From: Bacillota bacterium
GTDB taxonomy: Bacteria > Bacillota > Clostridia > Peptostreptococcales > Anaerovoracaceae
Assembly: GCA_029219125.1 (NCBI GenBank)
Contig: JAQXSU010000249.1
Coordinates: forward strand, 1 to 5,567
Direction of reading: 5' to 3'
DNA: 5,567 nucleotides
The notes under the pieces: generated by a model
What the model saw: the letters and a program-made list of their open reading frames with translations, nothing else
Database searches by the model: none
Told to the model about the DNA's origin: nothing
Shown here: in pieces, positions 1-5,567 of the stretch
Layout: each line of letters starts with the position of its first letter
Numbering within the stretch: position 1 is the stretch's first letter
Position numbers and translations under genes: made by a program

Positions 1-48
1 GAAACAGGCAGAACAGCTGATAAAATCATTATTCAGAGCATGTACTAA
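1..48 (+). CDS. C-terminal end of an upstream gene, possibly stage III sporulation protein SpoIIIAH (partial)
   Basis: Frame 1 is open from the window edge to TAA at 46-48 and encodes the tail ETGRTADKIIIQSMY. The TG-x-x-A-x-x-I-x-I pattern resembles the end of SpoIIIAH, the forespore-facing channel protein of the SpoIIIA-SpoIIQ complex. In many Clostridia spoIIIAH lies immediately upstream of the asp23-family/nusB genes. Codon choice here (GGC, ATC, CAG, AGC) also fits the neighbouring genes. A competing reading is frame 2, which ends at TGA 56-58 with the tail AEQLIKSLFRACTNTH, so the reading frame itself is not certain. Only 15 residues are visible and the identification rests mainly on gene order. 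Confidence 0.4.
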   Translation, partial: ETGRTADKIIIQSMY

Positions 49-54
49 TACCCA

Positions 55-83
55 TTGAAAACCCGGGCGGAGTCTGTTATAAT
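55..83 (+). promoter_or_regulatory. Sigma-A (housekeeping) promoter with extended -10
   Basis: The -35 box TTGAAA is at 55-60 and a perfect -10 box TATAAT is at 78-83, separated by exactly 17 bases. A TG at 75-76 one base before the -10 gives an extended -10 element. Transcription would start near 90, leaving a leader of about 25 bases before the asp23-family start codon. The promoter begins just after the stop codon of the upstream gene, so it can drive the downstream operon independently of that gene. Confidence 0.82.
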
Positions 84-104
84 AGATACTGATTTAATAT
101 GCCC

Positions 105-112
105 GAGGTGAT
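105..112 (+). promoter_or_regulatory. Ribosome binding site that selects the ATG at 116
   Basis: GAGGTGAT is an eight-base match to the anti-Shine-Dalgarno complement (AGGAGGTGAT). Two ATGs follow, at 111 and 116. The first directly abuts the site and opens only a 12-codon frame ending at TAA 147-149. The second sits at a normal distance and opens the conserved protein, so 116 is the working start. Confidence 0.75.
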
Positions 113-115
113 GGA

Positions 116-490
116 ATGGCAGGAACCGGTAATGACAAACAGACTATAAACAGAGTTTCGGAAGAAATCGTCAGTATGATTGCTGCCAGGGCTGCCTTAC
201 GGGTTTGCGGTGTCAGCAGACTGAACGGGGAATTTACCGATAATCTGACGAAGAAAATTCTTGGAAAAGAAAATATCGCCAGAGGGATTGCCCTCACCAA
301 AGAAGAGGAAGGACTGGGCATTGATATTTATCTGAATGTGGAGTTCGGCGCCAGGATTCCTGATCTGGCGTGGGAAGTGCAGAGTTCAGTCAAAGAGGCA
401 GTGGAATCTGTGACCGGAATTGCGGTACAGATGGTAAACATTCATGTGCAGGGGGTCAACCTGCAGAAGGAACTGTCTCAGGAAAGGTAA
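116..490 (+). CDS. Asp23/Gls24 (YqhY-like, DUF322) family protein
   Basis: This 124-residue protein has the Asp23 fold signature along its whole length. It contains an amphipathic segment with the IAARAALRVCGVSRL motif (22-36), a central variable lysine-rich stretch (44-58), a beta segment GIDIYLNVEFG (68-78), and the closing pattern IPDLAWEVQSSVKEAVESVTG followed by VQMVNIHVQGV (81-114). Family members are small cytoplasmic or membrane-associated proteins without known enzymatic activity. The Bacillus subtilis relative YqhY is encoded next to accBC and nusB and has been linked genetically to fatty-acid synthesis. No signal peptide or transmembrane helix is visible, so a soluble protein is expected. 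The gene is first after the promoter at 55-83 and lies 13 bases upstream of nusB. I assign the family with confidence, but the biochemical role is unknown. Confidence 0.9.
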   Translation: MAGTGNDKQTINRVSEEIVSMIAARAALRVCGVSRLNGEFTDNLTKKILGKENIARGIALTKEEEGLGIDIYLNVEFGARIPDLAWEVQSSVKEAVESVTGIAVQMVNIHVQGVNLQKELSQER

Positions 491-492
491 CG

Positions 493-499
493 AAGGAAG
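493..499 (+). promoter_or_regulatory. Ribosome binding site for nusB
   Basis: AAGGAAG lies four bases before the ATG at 504. The frame stays open upstream to an ATG at 444, but that start would overlap the asp23-family gene by 47 bases, has no comparable site, and would add 20 residues not expected in NusB. The site therefore supports 504 as the start. Confidence 0.65.
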
Positions 500-503
500 A
501 ATT

Positions 504-890
504 ATGAACAGAAAAGAAGCAAGAGAATATGCCATGCAGGCGCTGTTTCAGATGGAGGCACAGCAGGACTTCGAGGCGCCGGATATGGAAAAATATCTGT
601 CCAGAGAGGAACTGGGAAAGCAGAAACAGTACGTAAAAGAACTTCTCACTGCGATTTGTGAGAATATCAGCAGAGTCAATGATACCATAGACAGCTGCAG
701 CGAAGGCTGGCCTGTTTCCCGCATGACGAAAATGGATCTGGCAATCATCCGTCTTGCCGTCGGTGAAATCCTCTTTATGGACGATATCCCAGCTGCCGTA
801 TCTATCAATGAGGCGGTTGAACTGGCCCGGACATACGGCACAGACCAGTCCCCGAAATTTGTAAATGCCGTTCTGGGGAAGATTGCATGA
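504..890 (+). CDS. nusB: Transcription antitermination factor NusB
   Basis: NusB binds boxA RNA together with ribosomal protein S10 (NusE) and takes part in the antitermination complex on rRNA operons. The 128-residue product is all-helical in character and of normal NusB length. It begins with the RNA-binding helix pattern RKEAREYAMQALFQME (3-18). It ends with the family signature: ISRVNDTIDSCSEGW (55-69), RMTKMDLAIIRLAVGEIL (73-90), and IPAAVSINEAVELARTYGTDQSPKFVNAVLGKI (95-127). In the last of these the SINEAVELA and KFVNAVL blocks are highly conserved. ATG 504 was chosen because of the ribosome binding site at 493-499 and the match to normal NusB N-termini. The stop codon overlaps the start of the next gene in an ATGA, which suggests coupled translation. 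Confidence 0.96.
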   Translation: MNRKEAREYAMQALFQMEAQQDFEAPDMEKYLSREELGKQKQYVKELLTAICENISRVNDTIDSCSEGWPVSRMTKMDLAIIRLAVGEILFMDDIPAAVSINEAVELARTYGTDQSPKFVNAVLGKIA

Positions 891-1828
891 AAAAGAACTT
901 ATCTTTAGGGATAGATACCAGTAATTACAAAACTTCGGCAGCAGTAGTGGATGCGTCTGGGGAGATACTCTTTAATCATCAGCAGCTGCTGCAGGTAAAA
1001 CGAGGCGAAAGAGGGCTGCGGCAATCGGAAGCTCTCTTTCAGCATGTGCAGAATATGCCCCCTGTGCTGGAAAGGCTGTTTGAAGATGACAGCCTTCGGC
1101 AGCGAATTGGAGCAGTCTCTGTATCTTCCCGCCCGCGCCCTGTAGATGGCTCTTACATGCCTGTGTTTACAGCGGGTCTGGGATATGGCAGAGCCGTTGC
1201 TGCTGCACTTGGGGTCCCTCTTTATGAGTATTCCCATCAGGAGGGACACATTGAAGCGATACGTCACTACTCTGACCTGAAGGACGTTAACCCGATTATC
1301 TGTTTTCACTTTTCCGGCGGTACAACGGAAGCGCTGCTTGTGGATGAAAACCGTTTTGAAATCGTAGGCGGTTCCCGGGATCTTGCATACGGACAGGTGC
1401 TGGATCGGATTGGCGTGGCTCTGGGGCTGGATTTCCCGTGTGGAGAAGCAATGGATAAAATCGCTATGGCCAGCCAGGGACATCCGAGAATTTTTACCAG
1501 AATCAAGGTAACGGATGGGTATGTAAATCTCTCCGGCATTGAAACACAGGGTCAGCGTCTGCTCAGAGAATATCCGCAGACCATGCTGCTTGATGATTTG
1601 TTTGAGACCCTTTCAAGGTCCATTATGGAAATGACTCTGCAGCTGTCTTTGAAATATGATATTCAGAATTTTATTTATGCGGGGGGTGTCTCCTGCAGCC
1701 AGTATATGCGTCAGTTTCTGACGGAGAACCTTTATCGGGACCTGAATATCGTGTTCGGGAAAAGTGAGCTGTCTTCCGATAATGCCATCGGTATGGCGCT
1801 GCTGGGAGGAAAGCACTTATGGCACTGA
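887..1828 (+). CDS. TsaD/Kae1/Gcp-family paralogue (often labelled O-sialoglycoprotein endopeptidase or M22 peptidase), function unassigned
   Basis: This 313-residue ASKHA-fold protein is somewhat shorter than true TsaD (about 340). Visible family landmarks are the N-terminal nucleotide-binding loop LGIDTSNYKTSAAV (7-20), the metal-binding motif HQEGH (H117, H121), HFSGGTTEAL (141-150), LDRIGVALGL with D173, CGEAMDKIA (185-193), YAGGVSCSQYMR (264-275) and SSDNA with D298 (296-300). The three metal ligands expected from TsaD (two His, one Asp) are therefore kept. The substrate loops differ. The canonical GIETSCDET is replaced by GIDTSNYKT, and the loop before HxEGH reads SSRPRPVDGSYMPVFTAG (80-97) instead of the usual GPGL-x-GSL pattern. 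Canonical TsaD makes t6A37 in tRNA with TsaB and TsaE, and no tsaB or tsaE lies here. I infer a distinct paralogue, with the genuine tsaD elsewhere. The old peptidase label is not supported by any protease motif. Confidence 0.85.
   Translation: MKKNLSLGIDTSNYKTSAAVVDASGEILFNHQQLLQVKRGERGLRQSEALFQHVQNMPPVLERLFEDDSLRQRIGAVSVSSRPRPVDGSYMPVFTAGLGYGRAVAAALGVPLYEYSHQEGHIEAIRHYSDLKDVNPIICFHFSGGTTEALLVDENRFEIVGGSRDLAYGQVLDRIGVALGLDFPCGEAMDKIAMASQGHPRIFTRIKVTDGYVNLSGIETQGQRLLREYPQTMLLDDLFETLSRSIMEMTLQLSLKYDIQNFIYAGGVSCSQYMRQFLTENLYRDLNIVFGKSELSSDNAIGMALLGGKHLWH
1804..1810 (+). promoter_or_regulatory. Ribosome binding site for xseA, inside the preceding gene
   Basis: GGGAGGA sits eight bases before the ATG at 1819 and lies entirely within the last codons of the TsaD-like gene. 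It gives xseA its own strong initiation site in spite of the 10-base overlap between the two genes. Confidence 0.7.
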
Positions 1829-2967
1829 GACCGGTATCTGTCACACAACTGAACGATTATATCGGCAGAGTGCTGCAGACCGATCCTCTGCTTGGGAACA
1901 TATCTGTTATCGGTGAGATCTCCAATCTGAAGTATCACAGTTCAGGACATGTGTATTTTTCCCTGGTCGATGAAGGAAGTAAAGTCAACTGCTTTCTGCC
2001 TTCCTCCTATGCACAGACTCTGCCGTGGAGGCTGGGTGACGGCATGGAAGTGGTTGTACGCGGCTATATCAATGTTTTCAAAAAAGGTGGAACCTATACC
2101 TTTTTTGTCCGCAGCCTGGAGATATCCGGTGATGGTAGTCTGGCAGCCGCATTTCAGCTGCTGAAGGACAAGCTTCAGCAGGAAGGTATCTTCGACCAGG
2201 CCCATAAGAAACCAATTCCTGTGTATCCGAAAAAGATCGGCATTGTTACATCCGAAACCGGTGCCGCCGTGCGGGACATTCTGAAAATCATTCAGAGCAG
2301 AACGAAGATGACAAATGTGATCGTTTTTCCGGTTCTGGTACAGGGGGAAGGCGCAGCCGCAGATATTTCTGCCATGCTGGATTATATCAATGAAAATTAT
2401 ACGGATATCGATACACTGATTGTAGGGCGCGGCGGCGGCTCCATGGAAGATCTGTGGGCATTTAATGAGGAACCGGTTGCCCGGGCCATCTATCGCAGCA
2501 GGATTCCTGTGATTTCTGCTGTGGGGCATGAGACCGATTTTACCATTTCGGATTTCGCTGCGGATAAACGGGCGGAAACGCCAACTGCAGCAGCGGAAAT
2601 GGCCGTTCCCAATGATGAGAAACTGAAAGAAAAACTGGAGTGGCACAGAGAGAACCTGCTGCTTCAGCTTGAAAACAAGGTGCAGTATCACAGGCTCCGG
2701 GCAGATCGGTACAGACTGGATCTGCAGGTCTTACTCCGCGGGCGTCTTGATACGTACCGGTATGAGCTTGAAAAAAAGCGGCTGATTCTGGAGGAAAATT
2801 CTCCGAAACGGCTGCTTGCAAGGGGATATGCAGTGGTGGAAACAGCGGACGGCAGGATGGTTGCTTCCGTTTCTGAGCTGCAGGAAGGCAGTGACTATCG
2901 GATCCGCATGCAGGACGGTGATGTACTGCTGACTGCCGGAAATATCCGGAGGGAGGAAAAGAAATGA
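1819..2967 (+). CDS. xseA: Exodeoxyribonuclease VII large subunit
   Basis: XseA is the catalytic subunit of exonuclease VII, which degrades single-stranded DNA from both ends into oligonucleotides in DNA repair. An N-terminal OB-fold occupies about residues 5-102 (VTQLNDYI, IGEISNLKYHSSGHVYFSL). The catalytic domain follows, with PKKIGIVTSETGAAVRDIL (137-155), VGRGGGSMEDLWAFNEE (202-218) and VISAVGHETDFTISDFAADKRAETPTAAAE (231-260). D153, R204, H237 and D240 correspond to the functionally important D155, R205, H238 and D241 described for E. coli XseA. A charged helical region (about 262-328) leads to the C-terminal LLARGYAVV segment (332-340) and a short beta-rich tail. At 382 residues it is shorter than the E. 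coli and B. subtilis enzymes (about 450), and most of the loss is in the helical arm. It overlaps the upstream gene by 10 bases and xseB by 4. Confidence 0.96.
   Translation: MALRPVSVTQLNDYIGRVLQTDPLLGNISVIGEISNLKYHSSGHVYFSLVDEGSKVNCFLPSSYAQTLPWRLGDGMEVVVRGYINVFKKGGTYTFFVRSLEISGDGSLAAAFQLLKDKLQQEGIFDQAHKKPIPVYPKKIGIVTSETGAAVRDILKIIQSRTKMTNVIVFPVLVQGEGAAADISAMLDYINENYTDIDTLIVGRGGGSMEDLWAFNEEPVARAIYRSRIPVISAVGHETDFTISDFAADKRAETPTAAAEMAVPNDEKLKEKLEWHRENLLLQLENKVQYHRLRADRYRLDLQVLLRGRLDTYRYELEKKRLILEENSPKRLLARGYAVVETADGRMVASVSELQEGSDYRIRMQDGDVLLTAGNIRREEKK
2951..2957 (+). promoter_or_regulatory. Ribosome binding site for xseB
   Basis: GGGAGGA lies within the last codons of xseA, six bases before the ATG at 2964. 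A second in-frame ATG at 2970 is possible, but the spacing and the ATGA overlap with the xseA stop favour 2964. Confidence 0.65.
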
Positions 2968-3143
2968 GTATGAGCTTTGAAGATGCAATGAAACAGCTGG
3001 AAGCATTTTCGGAAAAAATACGGGACGGAAATACGTCTCTGGAGGAATCCATAGAGTGCTATGAAGAAGGAATCCGCTGTTATGAACAGTGTGACGCCAT
3101 GCTGAAAAATGCAGAGCAGAAAATAGAAGTTTTTTCAAGATAA
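2964..3143 (+). CDS. xseB: Exodeoxyribonuclease VII small subunit
   Basis: This short gene encodes 59 residues, at the lower end of the usual XseB range of about 60-80. It matches the family throughout. It begins MSMSFEDAMKQLEAFSEKIR, continues with DGNTSLEESIECYEEGIRCY (21-40), and ends with a helix containing EQCDAMLKNAEQKIEVF. The F-E-x-A-x-x-x-L-E start, the S-LEES turn, the Y-x-x-G-x pattern and the terminal AEQKIE are the typical XseB features of a two-helix coiled-coil protein. XseB binds the helical arm of XseA and is required for proper exonuclease VII activity and control. Its ATG overlaps the xseA stop as ATGA, a common way to keep the two subunits in step. Three cysteines (C32, C39, C43) are present, one of them at the position often occupied by Cys in the family. 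Confidence 0.95.
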   Translation: MSMSFEDAMKQLEAFSEKIRDGNTSLEESIECYEEGIRCYEQCDAMLKNAEQKIEVFSR

Positions 3144-3167
3144 GACCAGAAGGCAAGAGGTAGAAGT

Positions 3168-4061
3168 ATGGACAGAACATATGACGAGTATAAGAACCTG
3201 GTGGACGAGCATCTGCTGGACTTTTTACCGAATGTGGATAATAAAAGCATTTCACTTTACGAATCCATGAAGTACAGCCTCACGGCAGGAGGCAAACGGC
3301 TGCGGCCTGTGCTGCTGCTGGCTGCCTGTGAGTTTGCAGGTGGAGATGTATATGAAGCGATGCCGTATGCCTGTGCAATGGAGTACATACATACCTATTC
3401 ACTGATTCACGATGATCTTCCTGCTATGGATAATGATGATCTGCGACGGGGACTGCCGACCAACCACAAGGTATACGGAGAAGCGCTGGCCATCCTTGCA
3501 GGTGACGGACTTCTGACCTCGGCATTCGAGGCGATCAATAAGGATATGATGCTGTATTTCGATGAGCCGGAAAAGATGACCAGGCGCATCAAGGCTGCTT
3601 ATGAAATTGCCAAGGGAGCCGGATGCCGCGGCATGGTGGCAGGTCAGGTTTCTGATATTGAAGGTGAAAATATGCAGTATTCCAATGAGATGCTGGAATA
3701 CATCCATATTAATAAAACCGGTGCTCTGATCAAGTCTGCAGTTCGTGCAGGTCTTTATCTGGGGAAACCAACCGGTCAGATGCTTTCGGATCTGGATAAA
3801 TTTTCAGAAAATCTTGGTCTTGCTTACCAGATTGCTGATGATATTCTTGATGTGGTCGGTAATCCGGAAGAACTGGGGAAAGCAACTGGTTCGGATCAGA
3901 AAAAGCATAAGAATACTTATACTTCCATCAACGGGATGGAGGCTTCCGTTAACCGACTGAAAGAACTGACGGACAATGCGGTGGATGCACTTGCCCCATA
4001 TTATGACAATGCGGAATTTTTCCGCAATCTTGTGCTGAAACTTGCTGACAGAAAAAAATAA
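3168..4061 (+). CDS. ispA: Farnesyl diphosphate synthase (bacterial type, polyprenyl synthetase family)
   Basis: The enzyme condenses DMAPP with two IPP to make farnesyl diphosphate, the precursor of undecaprenyl carrier lipid and quinones. The 297-residue length is typical. Motifs in order are GGKRLRPVLLLAA (41-53, IPP binding), the first aspartate-rich motif DDLPAMD (82-88, the four-residue-spaced form of bacterial FPP synthases) followed by NDDLRRG, GMVAGQ (155-160), NKTG (182-185), and the second aspartate-rich motif QIADDILD (221-228), then GKATGSDQKKHKNTY (237-251). The residue five before the first motif is Tyr77, a bulky aromatic that limits chain length to C15, and the surrounding IHTYSLIHDDLPAMD closely resembles E. 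coli IspA. The start follows AGAGG at 3156-3160. It lies 24 bases after xseB and 16 before dxs, consistent with one operon feeding isoprenoid synthesis. Geranylgeranyl synthase is a less likely alternative. Confidence 0.95.
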   Translation: MDRTYDEYKNLVDEHLLDFLPNVDNKSISLYESMKYSLTAGGKRLRPVLLLAACEFAGGDVYEAMPYACAMEYIHTYSLIHDDLPAMDNDDLRRGLPTNHKVYGEALAILAGDGLLTSAFEAINKDMMLYFDEPEKMTRRIKAAYEIAKGAGCRGMVAGQVSDIEGENMQYSNEMLEYIHINKTGALIKSAVRAGLYLGKPTGQMLSDLDKFSENLGLAYQIADDILDVVGNPEELGKATGSDQKKHKNTYTSINGMEASVNRLKELTDNAVDALAPYYDNAEFFRNLVLKLADRKK

Positions 4062-4077
4062 AGGATAACATTTTGTA

Positions 4078-5567
4078 ATGAAGAAATTATCAGAATATAA
4101 TTTTCCTGCAGACCTGAAAACCATGTCACTGCATGATACAGAACTTCTGGCTTGTGAGATCCGGGACTTTCTCATCGATAAGGTTTCTGAAACAGGAGGA
4201 CATCTTGCTTCCAATCTTGGCGTGGTGGAACTGACCCTTGCCATTCACCGTGTTTTTGACAGTCCGCGGGATAAGATCATCTGGGACGTGGGACATCAGT
4301 CCTACGTGCATAAGATTCTTACAGGGCGGGCGAATCAGTTTGACAGTCTTCGCATGTTCGGCGGACTCAGCGGATTTCCCAAAGCATATGAAAGCGAACA
4401 TGATGTCTATGATACAGGACACAGCAGCGTTTCTATCTCAGTGGCTGCAGGTATGGCTGCAGCAAGAGATCTGAAAAAAGAAGATTACGAAGTAATTGCG
4501 GTGATCGGTGATGGTTCCCTGACAGGCGGTCTTGCTTACGAGGGACTGAATAATATCGGTGCATCAAAATCGAAAGTAATCGTCATATTGAACGACAACG
4601 GCATGTCCATTTCTCCTAACATCGGAGGAATTTCCCAGCATCTGGGCAGGCTCAGGACTTCAAAAGGGTATCTGGGTGCCAAGCGCTTTATCAAAGACCG
4701 GATAGCCACCATACCGAATATCGGTCAGAGCATCGCGTGCGGACTGGCAGATTTCAAGAATGATCTGAAGTATTCCATGCTGAATGCAGGCGGTGTTCTG
4801 TTTGAAGAACTGGGGTTTACTTATTTCGGACCGGTGGACGGACATGATCTGGAATCACTGACAGATGTGCTGAACCGTGCCAGAGGTCTGGATGAACCGG
4901 TACTTGTGCATGTCATCACGAAAAAAGGGCGAGGATACAGGAATGCAGAAAAGGAGCCCGGAAAATTCCACGGAATCGGGCCTTTCGATCCTACCACCGG
5001 AAAGGTGAAGAATCCGGGAAAGAATCCGACTTTCTCATCTTTGATGGGAAGATTTGCATGCGAGATGGCAGAAAAGGACAGCCGCATCGTGGCGGTTTCC
5101 GCAGCCATGTGTGATGCCACAGGACTGGGCCCTTTCGCACAGAAGTTTCCCGATCGGTTTTTCGATGTGGGGATTGCAGAAGAACACGCAGTCACTTTTG
5201 CGGCCGGCATGGCAAAATGCGGAATGCGGCCGCTTGTAGCCATCTATTCGTCCTTCCTGCAGAGAGCCTATGACCAGCTGCTGGAAGATATCTGCCTGCA
5301 GAAACTGCCGGTTGTATTTCTGGTAGACCGTGCAGGATGTGTGGGTGCAGATGGGGAGACCCATCACGGCATGTTCGATTTATCCTATCTCAGCCAGATG
5401 CCGGGTATGACAGTACTGACACCAAAGGATGGCAATCAGCTGCAGGCTATGATGAAATATGCCGTGCAGCTGGATGGACCGTGCGCAATTCGGTATCCAA
5501 GGGGAGAAGCAGAATACCGTAACGATATTCTGTCAACTTATACAGGAAGCAATCTTCGTATGGAAGA
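4078..5567 (+). CDS. dxs: 1-deoxy-D-xylulose-5-phosphate synthase, N-terminal ~496 residues (truncated by window edge)
   Basis: Dxs is the thiamine-diphosphate enzyme that joins pyruvate and glyceraldehyde 3-phosphate to form DXP, the first step of the MEP isoprenoid pathway and a precursor for thiamine and pyridoxal. The frame is open from ATG 4078 to the window end. Visible blocks are GGHLASNLGVVELT (40-53), WDVGHQSY (69-76, H73), DTGHSSVSIS (112-121), the ThDP/Mg motif GDGSLTGG (144-151) with NDN at 172-174, GPVDGHD, GIAEEHAVTFAAG (365-377, E368 being the catalytic glutamate equivalent to E. coli E370), YSSFLQRAYDQ (390-400) and DRAGCVGADGETHHGMFD (417-434). Most of the C-terminal domain of a ~620-residue protein is missing because the window ends. 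An in-frame TAA at 4066 rules out an earlier start. The possible ribosome site AAAGGA (4060-4065) is 12 bases from the ATG, which is longer than usual. Confidence 0.95.
   Translation, partial: MKKLSEYNFPADLKTMSLHDTELLACEIRDFLIDKVSETGGHLASNLGVVELTLAIHRVFDSPRDKIIWDVGHQSYVHKILTGRANQFDSLRMFGGLSGFPKAYESEHDVYDTGHSSVSISVAAGMAAARDLKKEDYEVIAVIGDGSLTGGLAYEGLNNIGASKSKVIVILNDNGMSISPNIGGISQHLGRLRTSKGYLGAKRFIKDRIATIPNIGQSIACGLADFKNDLKYSMLNAGGVLFEELGFTYFGPVDGHDLESLTDVLNRARGLDEPVLVHVITKKGRGYRNAEKEPGKFHGIGPFDPTTGKVKNPGKNPTFSSLMGRFACEMAEKDSRIVAVSAAMCDATGLGPFAQKFPDRFFDVGIAEEHAVTFAAGMAKCGMRPLVAIYSSFLQRAYDQLLEDICLQKLPVVFLVDRAGCVGADGETHHGMFDLSYLSQMPGMTVLTPKDGNQLQAMMKYAVQLDGPCAIRYPRGEAEYRNDILSTYTGSNLRME

Noticed and set aside
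2..58. Alternative reading of the left edge in frame 2, ending at TGA 56-58
   Set aside because: Its tail has no family resemblance that I recognise and its codon choice is less like the neighbours, though with so few residues it cannot be fully excluded.
111..149. A 12-codon upstream frame starting at ATG 111 that overlaps the asp23-family start
   Set aside because: The ATG directly abuts the ribosome binding site, leaving too little spacing for initiation, and the peptide shows no attenuation-like codon runs.
444..503. A 20-residue N-terminal extension of nusB
   Set aside because: The extension overlaps the asp23-family gene, has no good ribosome site, and is not expected in NusB. The ATG at 504 has both a ribosome site and the family-typical N-terminus.
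905..1483. A 192-codon open frame on the minus strand within the TsaD-like gene
   Set aside because: It is antisense to a conserved protein, has no recognisable motif, and no gene-like context such as a credible ribosome binding site was noted.
1942..2691. A 249-codon open frame on the minus strand within xseA
   Set aside because: It lies wholly antisense to a gene with all its catalytic motifs, its translation is rich in Cys, His, Phe and Ile with no recognisable domain, and it reflects the codon composition of xseA.
3144..3167. Possible terminator between xseB and ispA
   Set aside because: The 24-base gap holds no inverted repeat or T-run, only the ribosome binding site of ispA.

Overview
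The window looks like a core chromosomal segment from an anaerobic, probably endospore-forming member of the Clostridia, with Lachnospiraceae my best guess. The reasons are the gene order asp23-family / nusB / TsaD-like / xseA / xseB / ispA / dxs, the medium GC content, strong AGGAGG-type ribosome binding sites, and a 15-residue tail at the left edge that resembles the end of SpoIIIAH. No marker gene allows a firmer taxonomic placement.

All genes are on the + strand and closely packed. Positions 1-48 hold the end of an upstream gene. A clear sigma-A type promoter with an extended -10 lies at 55-83. It is followed by an Asp23/YqhY-family gene (116-490), nusB (504-890), a divergent TsaD/Kae1-family paralogue (887-1828), xseA (1819-2967), xseB (2964-3143, only 59 codons), ispA-type farnesyl diphosphate synthase (3168-4061), and the first ~496 codons of dxs, which runs off the right edge (4078-5567). 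Consecutive genes overlap or are separated by at most 24 bases. No terminator-like hairpin was seen between any of them, so they probably form one operon. Four genes in the middle (nusB to xseB) are linked by stop/start overlaps of 4, 10 and 4 bases, which suggests translational coupling.

Functionally the operon mixes housekeeping roles: transcription antitermination (NusB), single-strand DNA exonuclease VII (XseA plus XseB), and isoprenoid precursor and prenyl chain synthesis (Dxs makes DXP, IspA makes FPP). It also carries an Asp23-family protein and a TsaD-like ASKHA protein of unassigned function. The most interesting element is the TsaD-like gene: it keeps the metal-binding histidines and aspartate of the family but has different substrate-loop sequences, so it is probably not the ordinary tRNA t6A enzyme. 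I found no mobile element, CRISPR array, tRNA, rRNA or riboswitch, and no intergenic stretch longer than about 70 bases.
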